NCBI GenBank assembly: GCA_029933495.1
Contig: JAOZOC010000090.1
Coordinates: 1-8,675 of the forward strand
Direction: 5' to 3'
Length of the DNA stretch: 8,675 nt
DNA from: Bacteroidales bacterium
Lineage (GTDB): Bacteria > Bacteroidota > Bacteroidia > Bacteroidales > JAADJA01
Part shown: piece by piece, positions 1-6,354 of the stretch
Layout of the letters: the number at the start of each line of letters is the position of its first letter
Numbering within the stretch: position 1 is the stretch's first letter
Translations under genes and position numbers: made by a program
Notes under the pieces: generated by a model
What the model saw: the letters and a program-made list of their open reading frames with translations, nothing else
Told to the model about the DNA's origin: nothing
Database searches by the model: none

Positions 1-1313
1 ACTTTCAGTCGGCTGACGAGTATTTTGAAAAGAAATTTAAAGCCAATCCGCTTGTGGTTAAATCGAACAAGATGGTTATGCGTGCCGGTTATAATTATGC
101 CGACACCATTGAAGCTTTGAACAGGGTTACATATAATGTTGAACCGGCATCCCTGAAAAAGGGCAAATACCGGAATATAACAGGTAACCTTGCAACTGCC
201 TGGGGATTACTTGCTGCTTCTGAGAAGTCAGGAAGACCATTGTTTCTTGGTTCATACCCAATAACTCCGGCTACAGATATATTGCAGGAGCTGGCAAAGC
301 ATAAATCTCTTGGTGCTAAGGCTTTTCAAGCTGAAGATGAGATTGCAGGAGTTGTTTCTTCTATAGGAGCGAGTTTTGCAGGATCAATGGCTGTTACTAC
401 AACATCAGGACCTGGGTTATCACTAAAAAGTGAAGCTATCGGCCTTGCTGTTATGACAGAATTACCTCTAGTTATTGTGGATGTTCAGCGCGGTGGCCCT
501 TCTACAGGATTACCAACAAAGTCGGAACAGTCCGACCTGATGCAGGCAATGTATGGGCGAAACGGTGAGGCTCCTCTTATTATTTTGGCTGCTTCAACCT
601 CTTCAGACTGTTTCTTTTATGCCTTTGAGGCAGCGCGGTTTGCAATGGAGCATATGACTCCGGTTATTCTGTTAACCGATAGTTATCTTGCTAATGGTTC
701 TGAGGTTTTCAAAATTCCGGATATGAAAAATTTGCCGAAAATTAAACCTCCCCTGGCTAAACCAAATGATCCTGAATATCAACCATACAAAAGAGACACT
801 GAGAAACTTAATCGTTTATGGGCTATTCCGGGAACAGAGGGATTACGTCATAGAATAGGTGGCCTTGAGAAAGAAGATGGATCAGGGAACGTTTCTCATG
901 ACCCTATGAATCACCAGATTATGTCGGAGTATAGAGCCGAAAAAGTTGATAGAGTGGCTAATTTTATTCCTGATCAGGAAATAATTGGAGATAAAGAAGG
1001 AGATCTGCTCATTGTTAGCTGGGGTGGAACGTATGGTAATATGTTAGAGGCTGTTAATGCAATGCAAGAGGCAGGAAAGAAAGTCAGTCTTGCTCATTTT
1101 AACTACATCAATCCGTTACCAAAGAATACAAAAGAGATTTTTAAAAAGTTCAAAAAGATTATCGTACCGGAACTTAACCTTGGACAATTTGTAATGATAT
1201 TGAGAATGCATTTTCCTGAATTCAGGTTTGAGCAATACAATAAAATTCAGGGATTGCCCTTTATGGTGAAAGAGCTTGTCGATAGATTTAACCAACTTTT
1301 AGAGGAGGAATAG
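1..1313 (+). CDS. korA: 2-oxoglutarate (2-oxoacid):ferredoxin oxidoreductase subunit alpha, 5'-truncated by the window
   Basis: This is the alpha subunit of a thiamine-diphosphate enzyme that oxidatively decarboxylates a 2-oxoacid, probably 2-oxoglutarate, to acyl-CoA while reducing ferredoxin in the cytoplasm. The frame is open from base 3 with no start codon, so the gene begins upstream; the GTG at 54 is internal. In Bacteroidota this subunit usually carries an N-terminal gamma domain, and the first visible residues (SADEYFEKKF, then AGYNYADT) look like the end of that domain and the linker. The visible part contains the pyrimidine-binding region with SYPITPATDIL, the glutamate-containing QAEDEIAGV, the TTTSGPGLSLKSE stretch, and RGGPSTGLPTKSEQSDLMQA. 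The C-terminal part (LLIVSWGGTYGNMLEA, HFNYINPLP, VPELNLGQ) fits the transketolase C-terminal-like domain. It ends 2 bp before korB, so the two subunits are surely cotranscribed. The family is certain; preference for 2-oxoglutarate over pyruvate or branched 2-oxoacids is inferred. Confidence 0.93.
   Translation, partial: FQSADEYFEKKFKANPLVVKSNKMVMRAGYNYADTIEALNRVTYNVEPASLKKGKYRNITGNLATAWGLLAASEKSGRPLFLGSYPITPATDILQELAKHKSLGAKAFQAEDEIAGVVSSIGASFAGSMAVTTTSGPGLSLKSEAIGLAVMTELPLVIVDVQRGGPSTGLPTKSEQSDLMQAMYGRNGEAPLIILAASTSSDCFFYAFEAARFAMEHMTPVILLTDSYLANGSEVFKIPDMKNLPKIKPPLAKPNDPEYQPYKRDTEKLNRLWAIPGTEGLRHRIGGLEKEDGSGNVSHDPMNHQIMSEYRAEKVDRVANFIPDQEIIGDKEGDLLIVSWGGTYGNMLEAVNAMQEAGKKVSLAHFNYINPLPKNTKEIFKKFKKIIVPELNLGQFVMILRMHFPEFRFEQYNKIQGLPFMVKELVDRFNQLLEEE
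1301..1310 (+). promoter_or_regulatory. Strong Shine-Dalgarno site for korB
   Basis: AGAGGAGGAA lies inside the last codons of korA, with GGAGG at 1304-1308, 7 nt before the korB ATG at 1316. It fixes the korB start. Such a strong site is notable here because most other genes in the window have weak or no Shine-Dalgarno sequence; it probably supports balanced translation of the two subunits from one mRNA. Confidence 0.75.
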
Positions 1314-1315
1314 TT

Positions 1316-2344
1316 ATGGCAAACGAAGTAAATGTAAAAGAATTAGAACTGACTAAAGCTGATTTTGTTAGTGATCAAATGGTAAAATGGTGTCCCGGTT
1401 GTGGAGACCATGCTATTCTTGCTTCTTTTCTGAAGGCATTGCCTCAGTTAGGACATAAAATGGAAGATATTGTTGTTGTTTCCGGAATAGGATGTTCTTC
1501 CAGATTTCCATATTATGTAAAAACATATGGCTTTCATGGAATCCATGGGCGTGCAGCAGCTTTGGCCTCAGGTATAAAAATTACAAATCCCAAACTTAAT
1601 GTCTGGATGGTAACTGGTGATGGTGATTCCCTTGCTATTGGAGGAAATCATTTTATTCATGTCCTGCGAAGAAATCTTGATATAAATATTATGTTGTTTA
1701 ACAACAGAATTTATGGGCTGACCAAAGGACAGTATTCTCCAACAACTCCTTTAGGACAAGTTACCAAAACATCACCACAGGGAACAATTGAACATCCATT
1801 TAATCCGGGTGAACTTGCAATTGGCGCCCAGGGTACATTTTTTGCCAGGGTAACAGATACTAATCCTAAGTTGATGACTGAAATAATGGTTGAAGCTTCA
1901 AATCATAAGGGTACATCCTTAATTGAATTTTTGCAAAACTGTGTGATTTTCAATAATAAAACCTTTCAGGAAATAACATCCCGTGAGGCAAAAGTTGAAA
2001 ATCAAATTTATCTTAAAGCTGGAGAACCAATGATCTTTGGTAAAGAAAGCGATAAAGGAATTGTTTTGGATGGGACTAAATTAGAGGTGGTTAAACTTGG
2101 TGAAAATGGAGTAACCGAAAAAGACCTCTTGATTCACAATCCGTATGAGTCAGATCCTGGCATTCATATTATGCTTGCAAAAATGGCTCCCCCTGAATTC
2201 CCTGCTGCCATTGGCGTTATCAGGTCAGTTGATAATTTGTCTTATGATGAGCAGGTTGAGGCAATTATAGAACACGAAAAAAAGGTTAGCCCTATTCATA
2301 CAGTTACCGATTTATTGAATAGCGGGAAAACCTGGGAGATATAA
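1316..2344 (+). CDS. korB: 2-oxoglutarate (2-oxoacid):ferredoxin oxidoreductase subunit beta
   Basis: This is the beta subunit of the same enzyme. It binds thiamine diphosphate and Mg and normally carries a [4Fe-4S] cluster that passes electrons to ferredoxin. In the 342-residue protein WCPGCGDHA (25-33) gives Cys26 and Cys29, GIGCSSRFP (57-65) gives Cys60, and LQNCVIF gives Cys209. Their spacing matches the four cluster ligands known in this family, although the ligand assignment is by analogy. The ThDP/Mg motif is GDGDS at 101-105 followed by NNRIYGLTKGQYSPTT at about 129-144; HGIHGRAAALASG (74-86) is also typical. The length is usual for the Bacteroidota form. The start at 1316 is set by the GGAGG site 7 nt upstream and 2 bp spacing after korA. 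A strong hairpin terminator follows the stop codon. Substrate identity is inferred, as for korA. Confidence 0.95.
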   Translation: MANEVNVKELELTKADFVSDQMVKWCPGCGDHAILASFLKALPQLGHKMEDIVVVSGIGCSSRFPYYVKTYGFHGIHGRAAALASGIKITNPKLNVWMVTGDGDSLAIGGNHFIHVLRRNLDINIMLFNNRIYGLTKGQYSPTTPLGQVTKTSPQGTIEHPFNPGELAIGAQGTFFARVTDTNPKLMTEIMVEASNHKGTSLIEFLQNCVIFNNKTFQEITSREAKVENQIYLKAGEPMIFGKESDKGIVLDGTKLEVVKLGENGVTEKDLLIHNPYESDPGIHIMLAKMAPPEFPAAIGVIRSVDNLSYDEQVEAIIEHEKKVSPIHTVTDLLNSGKTWEI

Positions 2345-2371
2345 TAATTCCCCCACTAATAATATTATTAT

Positions 2372-2406
2372 AACAACTAACTCAATGTAGTTAGTTGTTT
2401 TTTTTT
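2372..2406 (+). terminator. Rho-independent terminator of korAB
   Basis: A perfect 10-bp stem pairs 2372-2381 (AACAACTAAC) with 2390-2399 (GTTAGTTGTT) around an 8-nt loop, followed by a run of T through 2406. It lies 28 bp after the korB stop and ends the operon. Confidence 0.85.
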
Positions 2407-2458
2407 GTAAACAGCCTTTATAATAGTTGAATGGTGACAGACTGGGTGGGCAGGGAGT

Positions 2459-2494
2459 AAAAAAAAACTTCACCAAATATTGATGAAGTTTTTT
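2459..2494 (-). terminator. Terminator of the small minus-strand gene, symmetric and likely bidirectional
   Basis: An 11-bp stem pairs 2462-2472 with 2484-2494. It can extend past one mismatch by three more pairs (2474-2476 with 2480-2482). Read on the minus strand it is followed by a U-run (A at 2459-2467). It also has a T-run on the plus side (2489-2494), so it could stop transcription from either direction. It begins 18 bp beyond the stop of the minus-strand gene at 2513. Confidence 0.75.
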
Positions 2495-2512
2495 AATTAG
2501 TTCTTTAAACGG

Positions 2513-2740
2513 TTAAAGTTTCTTCTTGGCATCAAAAACCTTTTTGCCGCCATAAATACCACCCAGGGCAAGCATAATAATTAATCCTCCGCCAATAGGA
2601 GCGCCTCCTCCAACTGGTAAGTCTCCACCACCAGGTCCTCCACCTGGATCTGGCGGAACATCAGCGAATACGTTATTCATACTTAGGGAGATAGCAAAAA
2701 CAAATGCTAAGACTATAATACTTCTGATAATTTTTTTCAT
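2513..2740 (-). CDS. Small secreted glycine-rich protein with a PID-CTERM-like C-terminus
   Basis: This encodes a 75-residue protein when the ATG at 2740 is used. A TTG at 2761 would add seven residues, but the ATG directly begins a typical signal peptide (MKKIIRS, hydrophobic 8-19, likely cleavage after FA at 25-26). The mature part is a short glycine/proline linker with four GGG triplets (33-35, 37-39, 44-46, 50-52). After it come API-GGG, a hydrophobic stretch of about 13 residues (LIIMLALGGIYGG, 53-65) and a basic tail (KKVFDAKKKL). This order resembles the small Bacteroidota proteins named for the PID-CTERM sorting signal, which end in a P-I-D/G-G-G-L, hydrophobic, Y-G-x-K-K pattern; here the Asp of PID is replaced by Gly. 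Function is unknown. It is monocistronic, with its own promoter and terminator. The assignment is from memory of the family pattern, not a search. Confidence 0.8.
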   Translation of the reverse strand: MKKIIRSIIVLAFVFAISLSMNNVFADVPPDPGGGPGGGDLPVGGGAPIGGGLIIMLALGGIYGGKKVFDAKKKL

Positions 2741-2819
2741 CTCAATGGTTTTGTTTATCAATAATAAATAAAACTTCTATTTTTATAATTTGCAAGATTA
2801 TCTTCTTGAATCTAACTGG

Positions 2820-2851
2820 CAAAAGTATACAACTTTTCATTTAATTGCAAA
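2820..2851 (-). promoter_or_regulatory. Bacteroidota-type promoter of the glycine-rich protein gene
   Basis: On the minus strand there is a TTTG (plus-strand CAAA, 2848-2851), a 20-nt spacer, and TACTTTTG (2820-2827). This matches the Bacteroidetes -33 TTTG and -7 TAnnTTTG consensus with normal spacing. The predicted start near 2813 leaves a leader of roughly 70 nt before the ATG at 2740. It is the best promoter in the window. The rest of the 235-bp gap (2741-2975) is very AT-rich and shows no gene. Confidence 0.6.
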
Positions 2852-2962
2852 TAAATTTGTAAAAATAATTCATAAAAAAATAGTAAAAATCCATAACTCA
2901 AATAAAAACAGATAGTTACTAAAATATATTTCTCTGTTTAATACTGAATAAATTTTATTAAA

Positions 2963-2979
2963 ATAGAGTTATACTCTAT
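2963..2979 (-). terminator. Possible weak terminator of the mscS-DUF3078 transcript
   Basis: A 7-bp stem ATAGAGT (2963-2969) and ACTCTAT (2973-2979) with a 3-nt loop overlaps the TAG stop of the DUF3078 gene. On the minus strand it is followed by TTTTAATAAAATTT. The stem is AT-rich and short, so termination is only plausible. Confidence 0.35.
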
Positions 2980-3899
2980 CTGTTTGAAACTTTATATGTC
3001 AATCCGATTCCAAGAACCTGTCTGAATTGTGTTCTGGGCCCGGTAGTTCCATCACTGAGTAAAATCGGTGTGTCATCATCATAGACAAGCTGCCAGCCAA
3101 AATTTGCAGTGAGCCAACTGTTAATTGTAAAGTCAAACATATTATCCCAGTTAACATCAATATTCTGAGGATTCTCAAGATAATTGGAGTAGAGCTCTAA
3201 CTTCGTCGAAAACTTAATGCCTTTTGTGAGTTGTTTGGAAAAAATAAATCTGAAGTAAGCTCCAAATTCACTTTTAACCTTTTCACCATGAACAAGATTT
3301 CCGGCCTCATTAATATAAGCTGGTTCAACACCAAAAGCCCCGATATCAGCAAGATCCTCGTCATTAACAATAATCCACCTTGCCGTAATGGGGGACATAT
3401 AGAATGACATATAGTCATAGGGCCTGTACTCCATTCCGAGTCCTAACGAAGTGTATGCAGGCGCCAGAAAGTTAGATATTTTAACTTTTGTTGAGTCAAT
3501 ACCATCCGGATAGTCATATCCCGGAGAAAACTGCGATTTAAAGTTAAATGCTGCAGTATAGTACCACTTGCTTTCATCACTTGTTTCAATTCCATAAACT
3601 GTAGCAAAATCAATTTTGTCTTCATTTTTTCTAAACTCCAGCTTCCCTGTTTTTGTTTGTCCATAAGCCAGGCCAAGCATATTTTCCCATTTCACACGGC
3701 CTTTTATATAACCGGCATAAAAGTTAAAATATCCATTAAAGGTAAGTGAGTTTTCTCCACCTGCCGACCAATTGGTAAATGAAGCCTGCGACATCATAAG
3801 CGAAATGTCACTGTTTACCTTCCAGGATGTATCTGCATCCTGAGCTTTAATTGTAAAGGTAGCAAGTACAATAAAAAATACTAATGTAATCTTTTTCAT
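2976..3899 (-). CDS. DUF3078 family protein, predicted outer-membrane beta-barrel
   Basis: This 307-residue protein starts with a signal peptide (MKKITLVFF to KAQ, cleavage near residue 19) and then carries SQASFTNWSAGGENS at 37-51, the hallmark of the DUF3078 family of Bacteroidota. The rest is rich in alternating aromatic and polar segments (for example GYFNFYAGYIKGRVKWENMLG, and YRPYDYMSFYMSP), and it ends in a strand-like GIGLTYKV. This suggests an outer-membrane beta-barrel; the exact role is unknown for the family. The ATG at 3899 is directly followed by the signal peptide, and no clear Shine-Dalgarno site precedes it. It lies 30 bp downstream of mscS on the same strand, with no promoter motif seen in the gap, so the two are probably cotranscribed. 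The family call is confident; the barrel and the location are inferred. Confidence 0.9.
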   Translation of the reverse strand: MKKITLVFFIVLATFTIKAQDADTSWKVNSDISLMMSQASFTNWSAGGENSLTFNGYFNFYAGYIKGRVKWENMLGLAYGQTKTGKLEFRKNEDKIDFATVYGIETSDESKWYYTAAFNFKSQFSPGYDYPDGIDSTKVKISNFLAPAYTSLGLGMEYRPYDYMSFYMSPITARWIIVNDEDLADIGAFGVEPAYINEAGNLVHGEKVKSEFGAYFRFIFSKQLTKGIKFSTKLELYSNYLENPQNIDVNWDNMFDFTINSWLTANFGWQLVYDDDTPILLSDGTTGPRTQFRQVLGIGLTYKVSNR

Positions 3900-3929
3900 A
3901 TTCTTAAATCTTTACTTTAATTATCTAAT

Positions 3930-4754
3930 CTATTTCTCATTAAAAAGATGAACATCTGTTTGTGGGAATGGAATGGAAATGCCTTCCTTATCAAATTCTT
4001 TTTTCACCTTTTCGATTGTGTCGAAATGAACTCCCCAGTAATCGGCACCATCAACCCAGACCCTTACGGTGAAATTGACTGAGCTGTCACCAAGCTCACC
4101 AACTGCGATAAAAGGTTTCGGATCTTTATGAATCCTTACATCAATAGCCAAGACTCTTTCAAGTACTGATTTAGCCTTATCAATATCATCACTATAACCG
4201 ATTCCGAATGAAAAATCAACCCGACGAGTAGGCTCTGTAGAGAAATTTGTCATTGGTCCGGTAGAAAGACCACCATTGGGAATAATAATTGTCTTGTTAT
4301 CAGGTGTTTTAAGTATTGTGTTGAAAATCTGAATTTCACTTACAGTTCCCATAAATCCCTGAGCTTCGATAAAATCACCAACCTTAAAAGGTTTGAAAAT
4401 AAGAAGCATAACTCCACCGGCAAAATTTTGTAAAGTGCCTGAAAGAGCTAATCCAACTGCAAGTCCGGCAGCACCAAGAATGGCAATAAAAGAGGTCATT
4501 TCAATGCCCATCATGCCCATAACACTAATAATGAGCATTATTTTAAGCAGTACTGAGGCCATCGATTTTAAAAAAGGACGTAATGATGGGTCTGTGTTTT
4601 TCTTTTCCATCATTCTTGCAAGAGAGCTAACAATTATTTTAATAATCCATAATCCAATTATTAAAACAACCAATGCGATTAAAATCGTAACACCTTTTGT
4701 AATGGCAAGGTCGTAAAGCCAGTTTGAAACTTTTTCAATGTCAAAGTTTTCCAT
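3930..4754 (-). CDS. mscS: Small-conductance mechanosensitive channel, MscS family
   Basis: This 274-residue inner-membrane channel opens under membrane tension and releases solutes during hypo-osmotic shock, as a homoheptamer in the family. Three hydrophobic helices are visible: about 21-44, 66-85 and the pore helix 88-120. The pore helix reads AILGAAGLAVGLALSGTLQN followed by FAGGV, almost the classical MscS sequence. By alignment from memory with the E. coli protein, the vapour-lock leucines (L105 and L109 there) are L98 and L102 here, and the hinge glycines are G106 and G114; E. coli Gln112 is Ser105. The beta domain follows (FKPFKVGDFIEAQGFMGTV, then IPNGGLS), and the C-terminal domain ends in ISIPFPQTDVHLF. 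The length is close to the 286 residues of E. coli MscS. The start at 4754 leaves a normal periplasmic N-terminus. The downstream DUF3078 gene probably shares its mRNA. Confidence 0.95.
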   Translation of the reverse strand: MENFDIEKVSNWLYDLAITKGVTILIALVVLIIGLWIIKIIVSSLARMMEKKNTDPSLRPFLKSMASVLLKIMLIISVMGMMGIEMTSFIAILGAAGLAVGLALSGTLQNFAGGVMLLIFKPFKVGDFIEAQGFMGTVSEIQIFNTILKTPDNKTIIIPNGGLSTGPMTNFSTEPTRRVDFSFGIGYSDDIDKAKSVLERVLAIDVRIHKDPKPFIAVGELGDSSVNFTVRVWVDGADYWGVHFDTIEKVKKEFDKEGISIPFPQTDVHLFNEK

Positions 4755-4805
4755 AGTAGTATGTTTAATTAATAAATAAAATTTATGTTTAGATTAATTC
4801 GGCTG

Positions 4806-4813
4806 CAAATATA
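4806..4813 (-). promoter_or_regulatory. Candidate -7 promoter box for mscS
   Basis: On the minus strand this reads TATATTTG followed by C, a full match to the Bacteroidetes -7 consensus TAnnTTTG. Transcription would start near 4799, giving a leader of about 45 nt before the mscS ATG at 4754. No good -33 TTTG is seen at the expected distance. The box overlaps a 19-nt AT palindrome at 4808-4826. Confidence 0.45.
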
Positions 4814-4875
4814 TATAATATATATTGTATTTCGGAACTTTAATAGTGGAATAATGGTTACCAGAAAAAACATAC

Positions 4876-4883
4876 TATCTTTG
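4876..4883 (+). promoter_or_regulatory. -7 promoter box directly before tilS
   Basis: TATCTTTG (followed by CC) is an exact TAnnTTTG match, and the tilS ATG begins only 4 nt after its last base. A poor -33 candidate (AATG at 4853-4856) sits 19 nt upstream. If the box is used, transcription starts at or within a few bases of the ATG, so the mRNA would be leaderless or nearly so. Confidence 0.5.
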
Positions 4884-4887
4884 CCAT

Positions 4888-6213
4888 ATGTTGAACGACT
4901 TGTTTCAGTATATAGAAGATAAAAAGCTTTTCAATCCTGATGAAAAGCTTTTACTGACAGTTAGTGGTGGCCTTGATTCAATGGTTATGACAGAGCTTTT
5001 CAGGCTTGCAGGATATAACTTTAGTGTTGCTCATTGCAACTTTAATTTAAGGGGGAGAGAATCGGATAGTGATGAAGAGTTTGTGACAGATTATTGCAAT
5101 AGACATAAGGTTCGATACTTTGTAAAGCAATTTGACACAAAAAATATTGCATCTGAAAAAGGTATTTCGATCCAGATGGCTGCCCGTGAGGTAAGATATG
5201 AGTGGTTTGATTATTTGTGCGTTACTGAAGGATTCAACTATTATGCTACGGCCCATCATAAGGATGATCAGATTGAAACATTTTTTATCAACCTTTTACG
5301 CGGAACAGGTATTGCCGGACTACATGGAATACTGCCCAGGCAGGGAAGAGTTATCAGACCTTTGTTGTTTGCAGGTCGCGATGATATTGAAGAATACGCA
5401 CGAAAGAATAATCTGAGTTTTAGGGAAGATAGCTCCAATAGAGAAACTAAGTATCTGAGAAATAGCATTCGGCACAGGCTGTTGTCAGTTTTGAAGGAGA
5501 TAAATCCGGGATACAGAGATATGCTTACAGGGAATATTGAAAGATTTAGGGAGACAGAGAAAGTTTACCGAAGAGAGATAGATAGGATGAAAAGGGAGCT
5601 TGTAATTTCAGAAAATGATTTGATAAGGATTTCTATTCCAAAGTTGTTGAAGACTGAAAACCAGAAAATCCTTCTGTTTGAAATTCTTTCAGAATATAGT
5701 TTTAATTCCTCTCAGGTTGAAGATATTATAAATTCAATTGATGCAATCTCCGGCAAAACTTTCTTTTCGGAAACTCATACTCTTATTAAAGACCGAAACG
5801 AGTTTATTATTGCTAAATTGGAGAGTGAAAATGAAGAGAAAATGAAAATTTATTCCGACACATCTTTTTTAGTAAACCCGGTAACTATCACAATAAAAAC
5901 TATTGAAAAAACTGCTGATTTTGAAATTATCCCTGATCCGGCTTATGCATCTCTTGATAAAAGCAAACTTGAATTTCCTCTGGGAATCAGGAAGTGGAAA
6001 AAGGGTGATTTCTTTTATCCCCTTGGAATGAAAAACAGAAAAAAGCTCAGTGATTTTTTTATTGATGAGAAGATTTCAATTATTGAAAAACAAAAAATAT
6101 ATGTACTAACTTCGGGTAACGATATTGTATGGATAATCGGATACCGTATTGATGAAAGGTATAAAATAACAGGCAGGACGAAATCTGTTTTGCTGCTGGA
6201 GGAGGTCATATAA
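4888..6213 (+). CDS. tilS: tRNA(Ile)-lysidine synthase
   Basis: TilS uses ATP and lysine to convert cytidine 34 of the CAU-anticodon tRNA-Ile into lysidine, so that the tRNA reads AUA and is charged with isoleucine. It is an essential cytoplasmic enzyme in most bacteria. The 441-residue protein has the PP-loop SGGLDS at 26-31, HCNFNLRGRESD (49-60), AHHKDDQIET (122-131), NLLRGTGIAGLHGI (135-148) and EDSSN...YLRNSIRH (180-196), all typical of the N-type ATPase domain. A helical middle part follows, and the C-terminal domain at about 370-438 contains RKWKKGDFFYPLGMKNRKKLSDFF. Its length is normal for the long TilS form. The ATG at 4888 is supported by the usual N-terminus (LFQYIEDKKLF, then the PP-loop). 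It has no Shine-Dalgarno site and a promoter box right beside the start. No terminator is seen after it, so read-through into dsbD is possible. Confidence 0.96.
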   Translation: MLNDLFQYIEDKKLFNPDEKLLLTVSGGLDSMVMTELFRLAGYNFSVAHCNFNLRGRESDSDEEFVTDYCNRHKVRYFVKQFDTKNIASEKGISIQMAAREVRYEWFDYLCVTEGFNYYATAHHKDDQIETFFINLLRGTGIAGLHGILPRQGRVIRPLLFAGRDDIEEYARKNNLSFREDSSNRETKYLRNSIRHRLLSVLKEINPGYRDMLTGNIERFRETEKVYRREIDRMKRELVISENDLIRISIPKLLKTENQKILLFEILSEYSFNSSQVEDIINSIDAISGKTFFSETHTLIKDRNEFIIAKLESENEEKMKIYSDTSFLVNPVTITIKTIEKTADFEIIPDPAYASLDKSKLEFPLGIRKWKKGDFFYPLGMKNRKKLSDFFIDEKISIIEKQKIYVLTSGNDIVWIIGYRIDERYKITGRTKSVLLLEEVI

Positions 6214-6270
6214 TATCCATAAAAGTTGTTAAAAATCGGTTATATATCTAATGGTATAAATATATATAAT

Positions 6271-6278
6271 TAAATTTG
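6271..6278 (+). promoter_or_regulatory. Candidate -7 promoter box for dsbD
   Basis: TAAATTTG matches TAnnTTTG, 76 bp before the dsbD ATG. A second match, TAAGTTTG, lies at 6303-6310. Neither has a clear -33 TTTG at 19-21 nt, so which one is used cannot be settled by eye. The gap 6214-6354 holds no gene. Confidence 0.4.
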
Positions 6279-6287
6279 TGCCCTTAT

Positions 6288-6316
6288 TGACAACTTTCCA
6301 ATTAAGTTTGTTGTCA
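6288..6316 (+). repeat. Inverted repeat in the dsbD leader
   Basis: TGACAAC (6288-6294) and GTTGTCA (6310-6316) form perfect 7-bp arms around a 15-nt spacer. If transcription starts after the box at 6271 this is a hairpin in the 5' leader; otherwise it overlaps the second promoter box and could be an operator-like site. No T-run follows, so it is not a terminator. Confidence 0.4.
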
Positions 6317-6354
6317 TTTTTACATCACTTTCTCAACATAAAAAGGATATACGG

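Noticed and set aside
54..56. GTG at 54 as the korA start.
   Set aside because: The frame is open to base 3 with family-like sequence before it, and the alpha subunit in this phylum is much longer; the gene is cut by the window.
2631..2647. Inverted repeat CCAGGT / ACCTGG inside the glycine-rich gene.
   Set aside because: It follows from the repeated Gly-Pro-Gly coding sequence and gives no independent sign of function.
2741..2761. A longer form of the glycine-rich protein starting at TTG 2761 with seven extra residues.
   Set aside because: The ATG at 2740 gives a standard signal peptide directly; the extra residues would put a charged segment before it, and TTG is a rarer start.
2906..2985. 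A 10-bp inverted repeat AAACAGATAG / CTATCTGTTT spaced 60 nt apart.
   Set aside because: The arms are far apart in AT-rich sequence and one lies in the end of the DUF3078 gene; chance is the simplest reading.
4393..4716. A 107-codon open frame on the plus strand opposite mscS.
   Set aside because: It is antisense to a clearly conserved channel gene and its translation matches no known pattern; a shadow frame.
6198..6273. GGAGGAGGT at the end of tilS as a Shine-Dalgarno site for a small downstream gene.
   Set aside because: No ATG or GTG follows at a usable distance; the only start is a TTG about 20 nt away with a 15-residue frame, so the motif is just the Leu-Glu-Glu-Val codons of TilS.
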